This document shows positions 34,999 to 43,436 of a DNA stretch of 64,000 nt, piece by piece. The position numbers and the translations under genes are program-made. The notes under the pieces are model-generated. The model saw only the letters and a list, made by a program, of their open reading frames with translations, was not told the DNA's origin and made no database searches. Source of the stretch: Asticcacaulis currens (GTDB lineage: Bacteria > Pseudomonadota > Alphaproteobacteria > Caulobacterales > Caulobacteraceae); contig NZ_JAQQKW010000006.1 of the NCBI RefSeq assembly GCF_028550395.1, forward strand, positions 204,995-268,994. Direction: 5' to 3'. Within the stretch, counting starts at the first letter, position 1, and each line of letters opens with the position of its first letter.

Positions 34999-35397
34999 AT
35001 GGATATTCAGCCTGTTATCACGCCTCGTCCCCGTCGGCCGCGTCCGGCCATCGTGTCGCTGACCGATGCGGCGGCGGCGCAGGTGAAGGCCATTATGGCG
35101 CGCGCTGATAAACCCTATGTCGGCCTGCGCGTGGGCGTCAAACAGGGGGGCTGCGCCGGGCAGGAATATGTGCTGAGCTATGCCGAAGCGGCCGATCCGC
35201 TGGACGAGGTGGTCACCGACAAGGAGGTGACCATACTGATCGAACCCAAGGCTGTGCTGTATCTGGTCGGCACGGTCATTGACTATGAGACGACGAAGCT
35301 GGCGTCGAAGTTCGTGTTTAACAACCCGAACGAGACGGATGCCTGTGGCTGCGGCGAGAGTGTAACGATCAAGCCCGCAGCCACGCACTCTGACTAA
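34999..35397 (+). CDS. sufA: A-type Fe-S carrier protein (SufA/IscA/ErpA family)
   Basis: A 132-residue A-type carrier that holds and hands on Fe-S clusters. It has a Pro/Arg-rich leader, then IVSLTDAAAAQVKAIMAR and LRVGVKQGGCAGQEYVLSYAEA with the first cluster Cys. The C-terminal DACGCGESVTI carries the other two. The ATG at 34999 is chosen from family length; the frame stays open upstream into sufT. It lies 68 bases after sufT and is the last gene of the operon. Confidence 0.92.
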   Translation: MDIQPVITPRPRRPRPAIVSLTDAAAAQVKAIMARADKPYVGLRVGVKQGGCAGQEYVLSYAEAADPLDEVVTDKEVTILIEPKAVLYLVGTVIDYETTKLASKFVFNNPNETDACGCGESVTIKPAATHSD

Positions 35398-35424
35398 ATA
35401 TTGGCTGCGGCGAGCGTGTACGGA

Positions 35425-35847
35425 TCAGGCGCGCAGCGCCTGAGGCACGAATTCGACCTCATCGCTGCGACCCGTCAGCCAGTCGAGCGCCTCATCCGCC
35501 GTATAGAAGTTACGCATCGTGTCCTTGGGGAAAGAGGCGTAGTCCTGCTGGATATACACCTCTTCCACCGCGTCATGCGTTACAAAGGCGACCCGGCGGC
35601 CTTCGGTCACGTGACGTGTCCACTCGGCCCAGGTGCGGGCAAAGCGCTGGCGGTCCTCGTCTTCCATATGTCCCGTATAGCGGCGAAAATCGATCAGGCG
35701 GTCATAACGCCACGGTTCGCCGATTTCGGCATAGGCTTCGAGAAAGCGGTCGCACAGCTCGGCGCTCGGGATAGGGCCAAAGACGCGGGCAATAAGGATG
35801 GAATAGTTTTCATCCAGATAAACACTGAGGCGGTATTTTTGCGACAT
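35425..35847 (-). CDS. Hypothetical protein, STAS-like (paralogue of 35942-36334)
   Basis: A 140-residue soluble protein of unknown function. It begins MSQKYRLSVYLDENYSILIARVFG, then PWRYDRLIDFRRYTGHMEDEDRQRFARTWAEW, VAFVTHDAVEEVYIQQDYASFP and EALDWL. The pattern of beta strand, PWxYDRxxDxR, helix, strand and C-terminal helix resembles small SpoIIAA/STAS-like proteins; this is a fold impression. The gene next to it shows the same pattern. The start is ATG at 35847. Confidence 0.68.
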   Translation of the reverse strand: MSQKYRLSVYLDENYSILIARVFGPIPSAELCDRFLEAYAEIGEPWRYDRLIDFRRYTGHMEDEDRQRFARTWAEWTRHVTEGRRVAFVTHDAVEEVYIQQDYASFPKDTMRNFYTADEALDWLTGRSDEVEFVPQALRA

Positions 35848-35941
35848 GGGTAAGCAGGGACTTTGTGATTGCCAACCCATTCTACGCGTCAATACTTAAG
35901 AACCACTTAGCTTAAGCGTGAAACGTTGTTTCGGTAACGGG

Positions 35942-36334
35942 TTACGGTTGTGGAGTCGCCAGCCATTCGATGGCTTCATCACGACGGTCGAACAACTGGA
36001 TATAGGCATGGGGGAAGGCGTCACCCAGCGCATTCATGCGCGCCCGGTCGAAGGGATCATTGGAAATCAGGGCCAGACGGCGGCGCGGGGGCGGTGGGGT
36101 GCCGGCCACCTGCGCCAGCCATACAGAGACCTTTAGCAGGTCCTGAAATTCCACCACGCCCTGCGCTGAGCGCATATCCAGTATCCGGTCATAGGTCCAG
36201 GGACGCTCGACCTGCTGATAAACCGCGATCAGGGCGTCGGCGAAACCCTCGCTGGTATAGTCTCCGCGCGCCGTCACCAGCAGTATATGCCTGTCGGGGT
36301 CAATGAGATGGGAGAGGCGAAGAGGGCGCGGCAC
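35942..36334 (-). CDS. Hypothetical protein, STAS-like (paralogue of 35425-35847)
   Basis: A 130-residue protein with the same layout as its neighbour: HILLVTARGDYTSEGFADALI, PWTYDRILDMRSAQGVVEFQDLLKVSVWLAQ, RRLALISNDPFDRARMNALGDAFP, and EAIEWL at the C-terminus. The start is uncertain; GTG at 36334 has AAGG upstream, and a TTG at 36355 would add seven residues. The two genes are 94 bases apart on the same strand and look like a tandem duplication that has diverged. Function unknown. Confidence 0.66.
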   Translation of the reverse strand: MPRPLRLSHLIDPDRHILLVTARGDYTSEGFADALIAVYQQVERPWTYDRILDMRSAQGVVEFQDLLKVSVWLAQVAGTPPPPRRRLALISNDPFDRARMNALGDAFPHAYIQLFDRRDEAIEWLATPQP

Positions 36335-36412
36335 AACTGACCTTACAGAACACAAGGATAAGGTCTTTGTGTCTAGCAGGGCTTTATTAAAAAACGCTTG
36401 TATTTCCGTTGT

Positions 36413-37171
36413 CTATGCCGGAATTGCTCCTTCGTTGACAAGGATGGACGCTTCCACCGGGCCGCCTGTGGCTTCGGCGATCAGTTCCTGCGTGCGACCT
36501 TCGATGCGTGCCTGCAAAAGGGCCATGAACTGCGCCTTGTCGAGGCCGGGGTCGATGGGGTCCAGAAACTCCAGCACGGCGGTCCCCGCGGTCTTTTGAT
36601 AGCGCGTTTCCTGCCAGAACAGGCCCAGATTGGTGGCGACGGGCACGACGGGACGGTTGAAATTCCGGTACATGTGCCACACGCCTGAGCGATAGCGGCG
36701 GTAGGTGCCCGGCGCATTGAGGTGGCCTTCGGGATAGATGAGGATGTGGCGGCCATCGCGGTCGGCTTCGGCGGAACGCTGGCTGAGATTGCGCCGCGCT
36801 TCGTGCCCGCCGCAATTATTGACGACAATCGCGCCCAGCTTGCGCAGCAGCGTCCCCATCAGGGGGAATTTTTCCAGATGGTCACCGGTAACGAAGGCCA
36901 CGTCTTCAAACTGCGAATAGAGACAAAAGCCGTCGCCCCAAGACTGGTGCTTGGCGGCGAAAATGACCGGCGTATCGGGGACCAGGTGACGGCCGCGGAC
37001 CTCAAGTCGGATACCGGCCAGCGCACGCATGGCCCACACCATGCGGCGCGTGTAGCGCTGCACCACCCACAGGACGGGCTTGCGTCCGGGCAGGAGCGAC
37101 AGGCCAATGGCCATCAGGCTGTAGGCAATGGAGAAGGTCCAGTAGGCGATGGAAAACGCGAAGGCGCGCAT
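36413..37171 (-). CDS. 1-acyl-sn-glycerol-3-phosphate acyltransferase (PlsC-like)
   Basis: A 252-residue membrane acyltransferase that likely adds the second acyl chain to lysophosphatidic acid. A hydrophobic N-terminus precedes the four PlsC blocks: FAAKHQSWGDGF (the HX4D catalytic motif), VTGDHLEKFPLMGTLLRKLGAIVVN, LIYPEGHLNAPG, and the Pro-rich VVPVATNLGLFW. The motif set is complete. The start may be ATG 37171 or GTG 37183. The C-terminus is Glu/Ala-rich. Confidence 0.88.
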   Translation of the reverse strand: MRAFAFSIAYWTFSIAYSLMAIGLSLLPGRKPVLWVVQRYTRRMVWAMRALAGIRLEVRGRHLVPDTPVIFAAKHQSWGDGFCLYSQFEDVAFVTGDHLEKFPLMGTLLRKLGAIVVNNCGGHEARRNLSQRSAEADRDGRHILIYPEGHLNAPGTYRRYRSGVWHMYRNFNRPVVPVATNLGLFWQETRYQKTAGTAVLEFLDPIDPGLDKAQFMALLQARIEGRTQELIAEATGGPVEASILVNEGAIPA

Positions 37172-37267
37172 GAGACTATCCACGAAAAAGGGGCTTGATC
37201 AACGGATCACGCCCCCTTGTCGCATAAATTTGAACAATGTTCAAATTATATTTTTGACCTTGATAAC

Positions 37268-38326
37268 TCAGGCAGCGTCGATGGCTTTCAGGGCCGAGGC
37301 CGCGCAGGTCACCATGTTGCGGCCGCCATTCTTCGACTGATAAAGGGCCTTGTCGGCGCGGTCGAGAAGGTCATAGGCGTCTTCGCCGTAGTCGCGTTCG
37401 GCAATGCCGACCGAAATGGTGATGGTCCCGAGGTCTTCGTTGGTCGAGCGGCGTTTCAGGACGCGCGAAGCGATTTCCTGCCGCGCCTCGTTGAGCAGGC
37501 GCTCCACCGAGGCAATGGTTTCGTTGGGGAAGATCATGGCAAATTCTTCACCGCCATAACGCGCGGCCATACGCGGCGCGCGCCCGATCCGCGACAGGAC
37601 CGAGGCGACGTAACGCAGCACCTGATCCCCCGTCTGGTGACCCCAGGTGTCGTTGAAGCGTTTGAAATGGTCGATATCGAGCACGGCCAGCGTGATATTC
37701 TTGCCTTCGTCGCTGTCGCAATGGCGCTCCAGCGCCTCATCGAACGACTTGCGGTTGGCCAGATTGGTCAGGGCGTCGGTCATGGCTTCCAGACGTACCT
37801 GATCGAGGTGCTTGCGCAGGCGCGCCACTTCTCGTGAGGATTCGCTCAGGCGAACTTCGAAATGCGCATGTTGGCTCAGGATTTGCGAGGTCGCATCGGT
37901 CAGGCGCCCGACAAGCTGGCGCAGACGCTGGGCATCGGAGTCGCCGTCAAAGCTGCTGCGCGCGCCTTCCAGCGTCTCGTTATAGTCTTTCTGGGCCTTC
38001 TGGGCTTCGTTGATGACTTCACTGACCGAAGCCAGTTCGCGCGTCAGGCGCAGACCAGCGTCGCGCACCTCATCATTGAGCTTAAGGCGGGAAATGAATT
38101 TGGACGCGAGGCTTTCGGAGATTTCTTCGGTGATTTTTTCGCCCGAACCGATCAGGCGGTGAATTTCCTGCGCCAGAGCCGAGTTGGGATCGCCCGCGAC
38201 ATAGAGCCAGATTTCGTAATTAAGTGGCGTCGGCCAAACCCCGTGCAGTTCCATCAGCCGAATGGCCTCCATGGCCAGACTATAGGCATTGGAACTGCGA
38301 ACGCTCACTTCTATGTCGTTGCTCAT
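37268..38326 (-). CDS. GGDEF-domain diguanylate cyclase
   Basis: A 352-residue cytosolic protein predicted to make cyclic di-GMP. The N-terminal part is a helical sensor-like domain (MELHGVWPTPLNYEIWLYVAGDPNSALAQEI) with a coiled coil (about residues 125-185). The C-terminal GGDEF domain has MTDALTNLANRKSFDEAL, LDIDHFKRFNDTWGHQTGDQVL and the active site YGGEEFAMIFP. The allosteric I-site (RxxD before the active site) reads RAPR, so feedback binding is probably absent. No EAL domain is present. Confidence 0.93.
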   Translation of the reverse strand: MSNDIEVSVRSSNAYSLAMEAIRLMELHGVWPTPLNYEIWLYVAGDPNSALAQEIHRLIGSGEKITEEISESLASKFISRLKLNDEVRDAGLRLTRELASVSEVINEAQKAQKDYNETLEGARSSFDGDSDAQRLRQLVGRLTDATSQILSQHAHFEVRLSESSREVARLRKHLDQVRLEAMTDALTNLANRKSFDEALERHCDSDEGKNITLAVLDIDHFKRFNDTWGHQTGDQVLRYVASVLSRIGRAPRMAARYGGEEFAMIFPNETIASVERLLNEARQEIASRVLKRRSTNEDLGTITISVGIAERDYGEDAYDLLDRADKALYQSKNGGRNMVTCAASALKAIDAA

Positions 38327-38427
38327 AAAGGCTTCCTCGTGTCACGAATCGGGTGACGAAGGACAGCCTAAGCTAATTTCTCTGACAGGCGGTTAACGCC
38401 GGAAGTTATTTTCGCTTACCCGTGATC

Positions 38428-39933
38428 TCAGCGGTAGGCGCTGCGCAGCATAAAGGCGGGGACATGGCCGCCAAATCCCTGACCTTCCGGTCCTCTGGGC
38501 AGGCTGTCTTCGTTGTCTTTCAACGGGAAATCGTCCTCGGCGGCCCGGGCGCGCGGGGCAGGGCTTTCTGTTGCCGATGACTTGCGGCGGCGCGTTTTTT
38601 TCTCCGGGAGCGGAGCGGGTTCGGCGGCGGCAACCTCCGGTTCGATGGCTTCGACCGTTACCTCTGCCGGGGCATCGCTCTTGCGGCCGCGTTCACGCCG
38701 CGGGCGTGCCGAACGATCGCGCTCACCCCGTTCGCCGCGACCCCTCGCCGGTTTTTCCCTGTCCGGACGGGCATCGGCCAGAGGCCCCCAATCGACGTCC
38801 AGTTCAAGTGCGTTAGGCTCTTTCTTGATGAGCTTCAACACCTTGTCGTAGTTCTTCTCGTCATTGGGCGCGAGGATGAGATAGGCTTCGCCCGTGCGTC
38901 CGGCGCGGCCTGTGCGCCCGATACGGTGCACATAGTCGTCGGCGTGATGCGGCACATCGAAGTTGAAGACGTGGCTGACGCTGGGGATATCCAGCCCGCG
39001 CGCCGCGACGTCCGAGGCCACCAGCAGTTTCAGCTCACCGCTGCGGAAGGCATCGAGCGTCTTCATGCGCAGGGACTGATCCAGGTCGCCGTGGATTGGG
39101 GCCGCGTTAAAGCCGTGTACCGACAGCGACTTGGCGACGATATCGACATCGGTCTTGCGGTTGCAGAAGACGATGCCGTTATTGATCTCCAACTGGCCGA
39201 TCAGGGTGCGCAGGGCCAGACGCTTGGCCTTGGCCAGCAGTTTGGAGTCGCCCGCCGGCACGCGATAGACGTACTGGGTGATGTTCTCGTTGGTGGTCGC
39301 AGGGCGCGAGACTTCGATGCGTACCGGGTTCTTCAGAAACTGCTCGGTCAGGCGCGTGATTTCCGGCGGCATGGTCGCCGAGAAGAACAGGGTCTGGCGC
39401 GACGGCGGCGTCAGCTTGAAGATGCGCTCGATATCGGGGATGAAGCCCATGTCCAGCATGCGGTCAGCTTCGTCAACGACCATCAGTTGCACGCCGTTGA
39501 GCATCACCTTGGACCGTTCGAACAGGTCGAGCAGGCGGCCCGGCGTGGCGATCAGCACATCGACGCCCTTGTCCAGCTTGGCCACCTGATCGGCCATGGA
39601 GACACCGCCAATCAGCAGGGCCCAGTTCAGCTTGCAATATTTGGCATATTTCTCAAAGGCTTCGGCCACCTGATCGGCCAGTTCACGCGTCGGGGCCAGC
39701 ACGATGGCGCGCGGCATACGGGCGCGCGAACGGCCCGAAGCGAGCTTTTCGATCATCGGCAGGGTGAAGGCCGCCGTCTTGCCGGTGCCCGTCTGCGCAA
39801 TCCCCAGTACGTCCAGTCCGATCAGGGCAATAGGAATGGCCTGTTCCTGAATGGCGGTCGGCGTATCATAGCCGGTATCGGCCACGGCTTTCAGGATATC
39901 GGGGTTCAGGCCTAGATCGGTAAATTTGGTCAT
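38428..39933 (-). CDS. DEAD-box ATP-dependent RNA helicase (RhlE-like)
   Basis: A 501-residue RNA helicase with all core motifs: Q motif (GYDTPTAIQEQAIP), motif I (AQTGTGKTA), Ia (PTRELADQ), DEAD box (VVDEADRML), SAT (FFSATMP), the second RecA domain with FCNRKTDV, ARGLDIPSVSHVFNFD and HRIGRTGRAG. The core matches the RhlE group. A charged, low-complexity C-terminal tail of about 120 residues follows, with RGRGERGERDRS and KKTRRRK, probably for RNA binding. Likely roles are ribosome assembly or mRNA turnover. Confidence 0.92.
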   Translation of the reverse strand: MTKFTDLGLNPDILKAVADTGYDTPTAIQEQAIPIALIGLDVLGIAQTGTGKTAAFTLPMIEKLASGRSRARMPRAIVLAPTRELADQVAEAFEKYAKYCKLNWALLIGGVSMADQVAKLDKGVDVLIATPGRLLDLFERSKVMLNGVQLMVVDEADRMLDMGFIPDIERIFKLTPPSRQTLFFSATMPPEITRLTEQFLKNPVRIEVSRPATTNENITQYVYRVPAGDSKLLAKAKRLALRTLIGQLEINNGIVFCNRKTDVDIVAKSLSVHGFNAAPIHGDLDQSLRMKTLDAFRSGELKLLVASDVAARGLDIPSVSHVFNFDVPHHADDYVHRIGRTGRAGRTGEAYLILAPNDEKNYDKVLKLIKKEPNALELDVDWGPLADARPDREKPARGRGERGERDRSARPRRERGRKSDAPAEVTVEAIEPEVAAAEPAPLPEKKTRRRKSSATESPAPRARAAEDDFPLKDNEDSLPRGPEGQGFGGHVPAFMLRSAYR

Positions 39934-40086
39934 TCAGCTTTGAAGGGTTGCCGTTTCGGACAGTCGCAGGAAAAAATCAGCCGCCACGTAAGCGCGGACA
40001 CGGCGATAAATACGCCGGTAAAGGCTTTGCGGCCTCTAGTATCAGATTTTACATAAAAGGACAGAGATTTATTGCGTTGTGGCGTC

Positions 40087-42183
40087 TCAGACGTCCAGAT
40101 CATCGCCGACAAATTCGGCGTTTTGCTGAATGTACTTGAAGCGCAGTTCCGGTTTACGGCCCATCAGAGTCTCGACCAGGTCCTCGATATCGCTCTCGTT
40201 CTCCGGCAGGGTGACACGCGCCAGGGTCCGCGTTTTCGGGTCCATGGTCGTTTCCTTGAGTTGTGCCGGCATCATCTCGCCCAGACCCTTGAAGCGGCCG
40301 ATTTCGGGCTTCTTGCCCTTGAACTCTTTTTCAAGGATTTCAAGTCGGTGCGCATCGTCCTTGGCATAGATGATCTTGGTGCCGTGGCTGATGCGGTACA
40401 GCGGCGGCATGGCCAGATAGAGGTGACCATTGCGGATCATCGACGGCATGGTGCGGTAGAAATAGGTGATCAGCAGCGAGGCGATGTGGGCCCCGTCCAC
40501 ATCGGCGTCGGTCATGATCACCACACGCTCGTAGCGCAGATCGTCTTCCTTGAAGCGCGCGCCCGGCTGTACGCCCAGAGCCAGCCCGAGATCGGACAGT
40601 TCCTGATTGGACTTGGCCTTGTCGGCGGTCGCCGAGGCGATATTGAGGATCTTGCCGCGCAGGGGCAGGATAGCCTGCGTATTGCGGTTACGCGCCTGCT
40701 TGGCGGAGCCACCAGCCGAGTCGCCTTCGACGATGAACAACTCGGTGCCAGTGGCGTCCTGACGCGCACAATCGGCCAGCTTGCCCGGCAGACGCAGCTT
40801 GCGCGTGGCGGAGGCGCGCTGCACCTCTTTATCCTTGCGCTTTTTCAGGCGGTCCTCGGCGCGTTCGACAACGAACTGCAACAGGCGATCGGCCTGTTTG
40901 GGCGAACTGATCAGCCAGTGGTCGAACGGATCGGCCAGCGCCTTTTCGACCAGGCGCTGGGCTTCGCTGGACGACAGGCGGTCCTTGGTCTGGCCCTGAA
41001 ACTCAGGGTTCTTGATGAAGACCGAGATGACCACGCCGGCTTGCGCCACCACGTCTTCGGCAGTGATGATGCCGCCGCGCTTGTCGCCGGTCATGTCGGC
41101 ATAGGCCTTCAGCGAGCGGGTGAGCGCGGCGCGCAGGCCCGCCTCATGCGTACCGCCGTCGGGCGTCGGGATGGTGTTGCAATAGGACTGGGTAAAGCCG
41201 TCAAATTCGCCGAAACCGGCCCCTGACCAGGTGACGGCCCACTCCACGGCCCCGGCTTCACCTTGCCGTTCCACGCGGCCTGAGAAGATGTCGGTGACGG
41301 TTTCGGTCTCCTGCACCCGCTCGGCCAGATAATCGGCCAGACCGTTGGGGAAGTAGAACCTGTCTTCGGGCGGGGTGTGATCGGTGATCTGGCTGGGGTC
41401 GCACTTCCAGTGAATCTGCACGCCGCGGAACAGATAGGCTTTCGCTTTCGCCATGCGGTACAGGCGCGCCGGTTTAAAGTGCGCGCCGACGCCGAAAATC
41501 TCTTCATCCGGCTTGAAGCGTTCGCGGGTGCCGCGCTTCTTCGACGGCGCGATCTGCTGAATGGGGCCCTGACTGAGGCCGCGCGAAAAGACCTGCTGCC
41601 ATTCAAACCCGTCGCGCCACACCGTCACTTCGAGGCGCTCGGACAGGGCGTTCACCACCGAGACGCCGACACCGTGCAGACCGCCGGAGGTCTCATAGGC
41701 CTTGCCGGAGAACTTACCGCCGGAGTGCAGGACGGTCATGACCACTTCCAGCGCCGACTTGCCGGGGTATTTGGGGTGCAGATCGACGGGGATGCCGCGA
41801 CCATCATCGCGTACCGACAAATAGCCTTCGGCGTCCAGCTCGACCCAGATGGCCTTGGCATGACCGGCGACGGCCTCGTCCATGGCGTTGTCGAGCACTT
41901 CGGCGAACAGATGGTGCATCGCCTTTTCGTCGGTGCCGCCGATATACATGCCCGGACGCTTACGCACGGGCTCCAGCCCTTCAAGCACCTCGATCGCTTC
42001 CGCGCCATAGCCTTCGGCGGTCATGGCCGAGGGCTTGGCACCCGGCGTAGCCACCGGTTGCGCCGCCTTGACGGGTTCAGGCTTGGCCGGGGCCGGTTTG
42101 GCCGCAGGCGAAGAGGCAGCGTCTGGTTGAGGCACGGGGGCGTCACCGCCGAACAGGGAAGGTTGGGGAGGCGTAGTGGACAT
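40087..42183 (-). CDS. parE: DNA topoisomerase IV subunit B
   Basis: ParE is the ATPase subunit of the decatenating topoisomerase. The 698-residue product has a Pro/Ala-rich N-terminal extension (about 50 residues), then the GHKL ATPase with EVLDNAMDEAVAGHAK, VRDDGRGIPVD and GGLHGVGVSVVNALS. The TOPRIM domain shows FIVEGDSAGGSAKQ and MTDADVDGAHIASLLITYF, and the C-terminus has GRFKGLGEMMPAQLKETTMDP. The DAD of TOPRIM and the ParE-like length support ParE over GyrB. The ATG at 42183 is chosen; a longer frame runs into the intergenic region. Confidence 0.95.
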   Translation of the reverse strand: MSTTPPQPSLFGGDAPVPQPDAASSPAAKPAPAKPEPVKAAQPVATPGAKPSAMTAEGYGAEAIEVLEGLEPVRKRPGMYIGGTDEKAMHHLFAEVLDNAMDEAVAGHAKAIWVELDAEGYLSVRDDGRGIPVDLHPKYPGKSALEVVMTVLHSGGKFSGKAYETSGGLHGVGVSVVNALSERLEVTVWRDGFEWQQVFSRGLSQGPIQQIAPSKKRGTRERFKPDEEIFGVGAHFKPARLYRMAKAKAYLFRGVQIHWKCDPSQITDHTPPEDRFYFPNGLADYLAERVQETETVTDIFSGRVERQGEAGAVEWAVTWSGAGFGEFDGFTQSYCNTIPTPDGGTHEAGLRAALTRSLKAYADMTGDKRGGIITAEDVVAQAGVVISVFIKNPEFQGQTKDRLSSSEAQRLVEKALADPFDHWLISSPKQADRLLQFVVERAEDRLKKRKDKEVQRASATRKLRLPGKLADCARQDATGTELFIVEGDSAGGSAKQARNRNTQAILPLRGKILNIASATADKAKSNQELSDLGLALGVQPGARFKEDDLRYERVVIMTDADVDGAHIASLLITYFYRTMPSMIRNGHLYLAMPPLYRISHGTKIIYAKDDAHRLEILEKEFKGKKPEIGRFKGLGEMMPAQLKETTMDPKTRTLARVTLPENESDIEDLVETLMGRKPELRFKYIQQNAEFVGDDLDV

Positions 42184-42253
42184 GCGCGTACTGTGGACCG
42201 ATTCGGTGAAATTCCATCCGTCCGGCAAGGGTGGACGTGAACAATCCATAAAC

Positions 42254-42286
42254 AAAAAGGCCGCAAACCCCAAGGGGCTTGCGGCC
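42254..42286 (-). terminator. Intrinsic terminator of the TorF-like porin gene
   Basis: On the reverse strand a 13-base stem (42259-42271 with 42274-42286, one mismatch) is followed by five T. It lies 27 bases after the porin stop and before parE. Confidence 0.85.
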
Positions 42287-42313
42287 GATTTCTGTGGCTT
42301 AATGCCTGGTGGC

Positions 42314-43021
42314 TTAGAACGCCGCCTTGAGGGTCAGGGCAACCTGTTCCTTCATGTTATTACGGCCGTCAGCGTTCCAGCCCAGGGGATGGTCGCCGGT
42401 GTCCCAGTAACGCAGGTCGAGCGACAGATTTTCGGACAGGGCGTAACCGACGCCGACATTCCAGGTCGTGTAGCTGTCATAGGCCTTTTCCTTCGGCGTA
42501 CCGGCATAGGCGGTGAAGGAGCCTTCTTGCTTACCAAAAGCGCCCGAAACCGACCATTTGTCGGTCAGCGGATAGGCCGCGTTCAGTTCATAGTAGGGGT
42601 TTTCCAGCGTTTCCCAGTTGGTGTAGAGGGTGGCACCAATCGAGCCCTTGCCCATCGGGTGGGTGAAGCCGGCCTTCAGTTCACCGAAGTTCAGCGAGTC
42701 TTCATCGGGGTAGGAATAGTAGATGGCACCGAAGTCAAACGCCCAGTTGCCGACGGTCGGCTTCAGGCCGGCGTACAGATCGACTTCCAGCGAAGCGTCC
42801 GAACCAAAATCGACGTTCGACGCCCAGGTGCCGGCGTAGAAGGTCCCGTTGGTGTAGTCGATGCCGCCCTGAACAGCCGCATCCTTGCTCGACTGGGAGA
42901 TGCCGCGCCAGACATAGTTGTTGGTGGCGGCGATGTTGTAGCTGAAAGCGCCTTCGGCGGAAGCGGCGCCAGCGACCAGAGCAGTTGCGGCGATCGTGGC
43001 GGCGAGGAGGAACTTCTTCAT
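42314..43021 (-). CDS. TorF family putative porin
   Basis: A 235-residue outer-membrane beta-barrel of the TorF (TIGR02001-type) group, with unknown substrate. A classical signal peptide ends at GAASA. The mature part opens with FSYNIAATNNYVWRGISQSSKDAAVQGGIDY, the family hallmark, then alternating aromatic beta strands (EVDLYAGLKPTVGNWAFDFGAIYYSYPD) and ends in the terminal Phe of LTLKAAF, typical of barrel proteins. It is followed by a strong terminator and preceded by an inverted repeat at 43062-43118. Confidence 0.9.
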   Translation of the reverse strand: MKKFLLAATIAATALVAGAASAEGAFSYNIAATNNYVWRGISQSSKDAAVQGGIDYTNGTFYAGTWASNVDFGSDASLEVDLYAGLKPTVGNWAFDFGAIYYSYPDEDSLNFGELKAGFTHPMGKGSIGATLYTNWETLENPYYELNAAYPLTDKWSVSGAFGKQEGSFTAYAGTPKEKAYDSYTTWNVGVGYALSENLSLDLRYWDTGDHPLGWNADGRNNMKEQVALTLKAAF

Positions 43022-43061
43022 GATCTGTATCCTGTATTATGGTTCAGATTATATCGACCAC

Positions 43062-43118
43062 AGTACGCAACTGCGGCGTAAATCGAAGTTCAATGTAGCA
43101 ATTTTTACGTTGCGTACT
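43062..43118. repeat. Inverted repeat in the torF upstream region
   Basis: AGTACGCAAC (43062-43071) and GTTGCGTACT (43109-43118) are perfect inverted arms, with inner CGTAAA/TTTACG arms in the same register. The spacing would let a transcript from an upstream promoter form a long hairpin 40 bases before the porin ATG. It may also be a regulator site. Confidence 0.55.
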
Positions 43119-43380
43119 ACCCCCCGCTGAAGGTTTGAGCGGTCTTGATGTAAAATTGTCACGAATTCCTAATGCGACGTTCACAATTGCCAAGTGAATA
43201 TAATTCATTGTTTTAAAATAAAAAATCCCAAAATTTTAGCCTGAATCCAAACCTTTGTGTTGCCAATGTGGCGGGCATATCTTGCGCTGCAACGTTACTT
43301 TTTCGCCGCAGCGCGCAAAAAGCGAATCGCGTTCTCACCACAAGCCGTCTGAGCGAGCGCATAGTGCCTGACATCCACGC
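43119..43380. other. Gene-free AT-rich stretch between porin and ammonium transporter
   Basis: No convincing gene is present. Bases 43190-43240 are markedly AT-rich, with a run of T and A. A short open frame across this interval has no sensible start, ribosome-binding site or recognisable product. The porin promoter probably lies in the AT-rich part. Confidence 0.5.
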
Positions 43381-43407
43381 AAAAAAATAGGGTGCCTTTC
43401 GGCACCC
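43381..43407 (-). terminator. Intrinsic terminator after amtB
   Basis: On the reverse strand GGGTGCC pairs with GGCACCC across GAAA, followed by A and seven T. It lies about 30 bases after the ammonium transporter stop. Confidence 0.88.
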
Positions 43408-43436
43408 CATCTGTAAGCGTACTGAAGTTCTGATGG

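Noticed and set aside
43213..43410. 65-codon reverse frame between the porin and amtB
   Set aside because: It runs through the amtB terminator, has no ribosome-binding site and its sequence resembles nothing.
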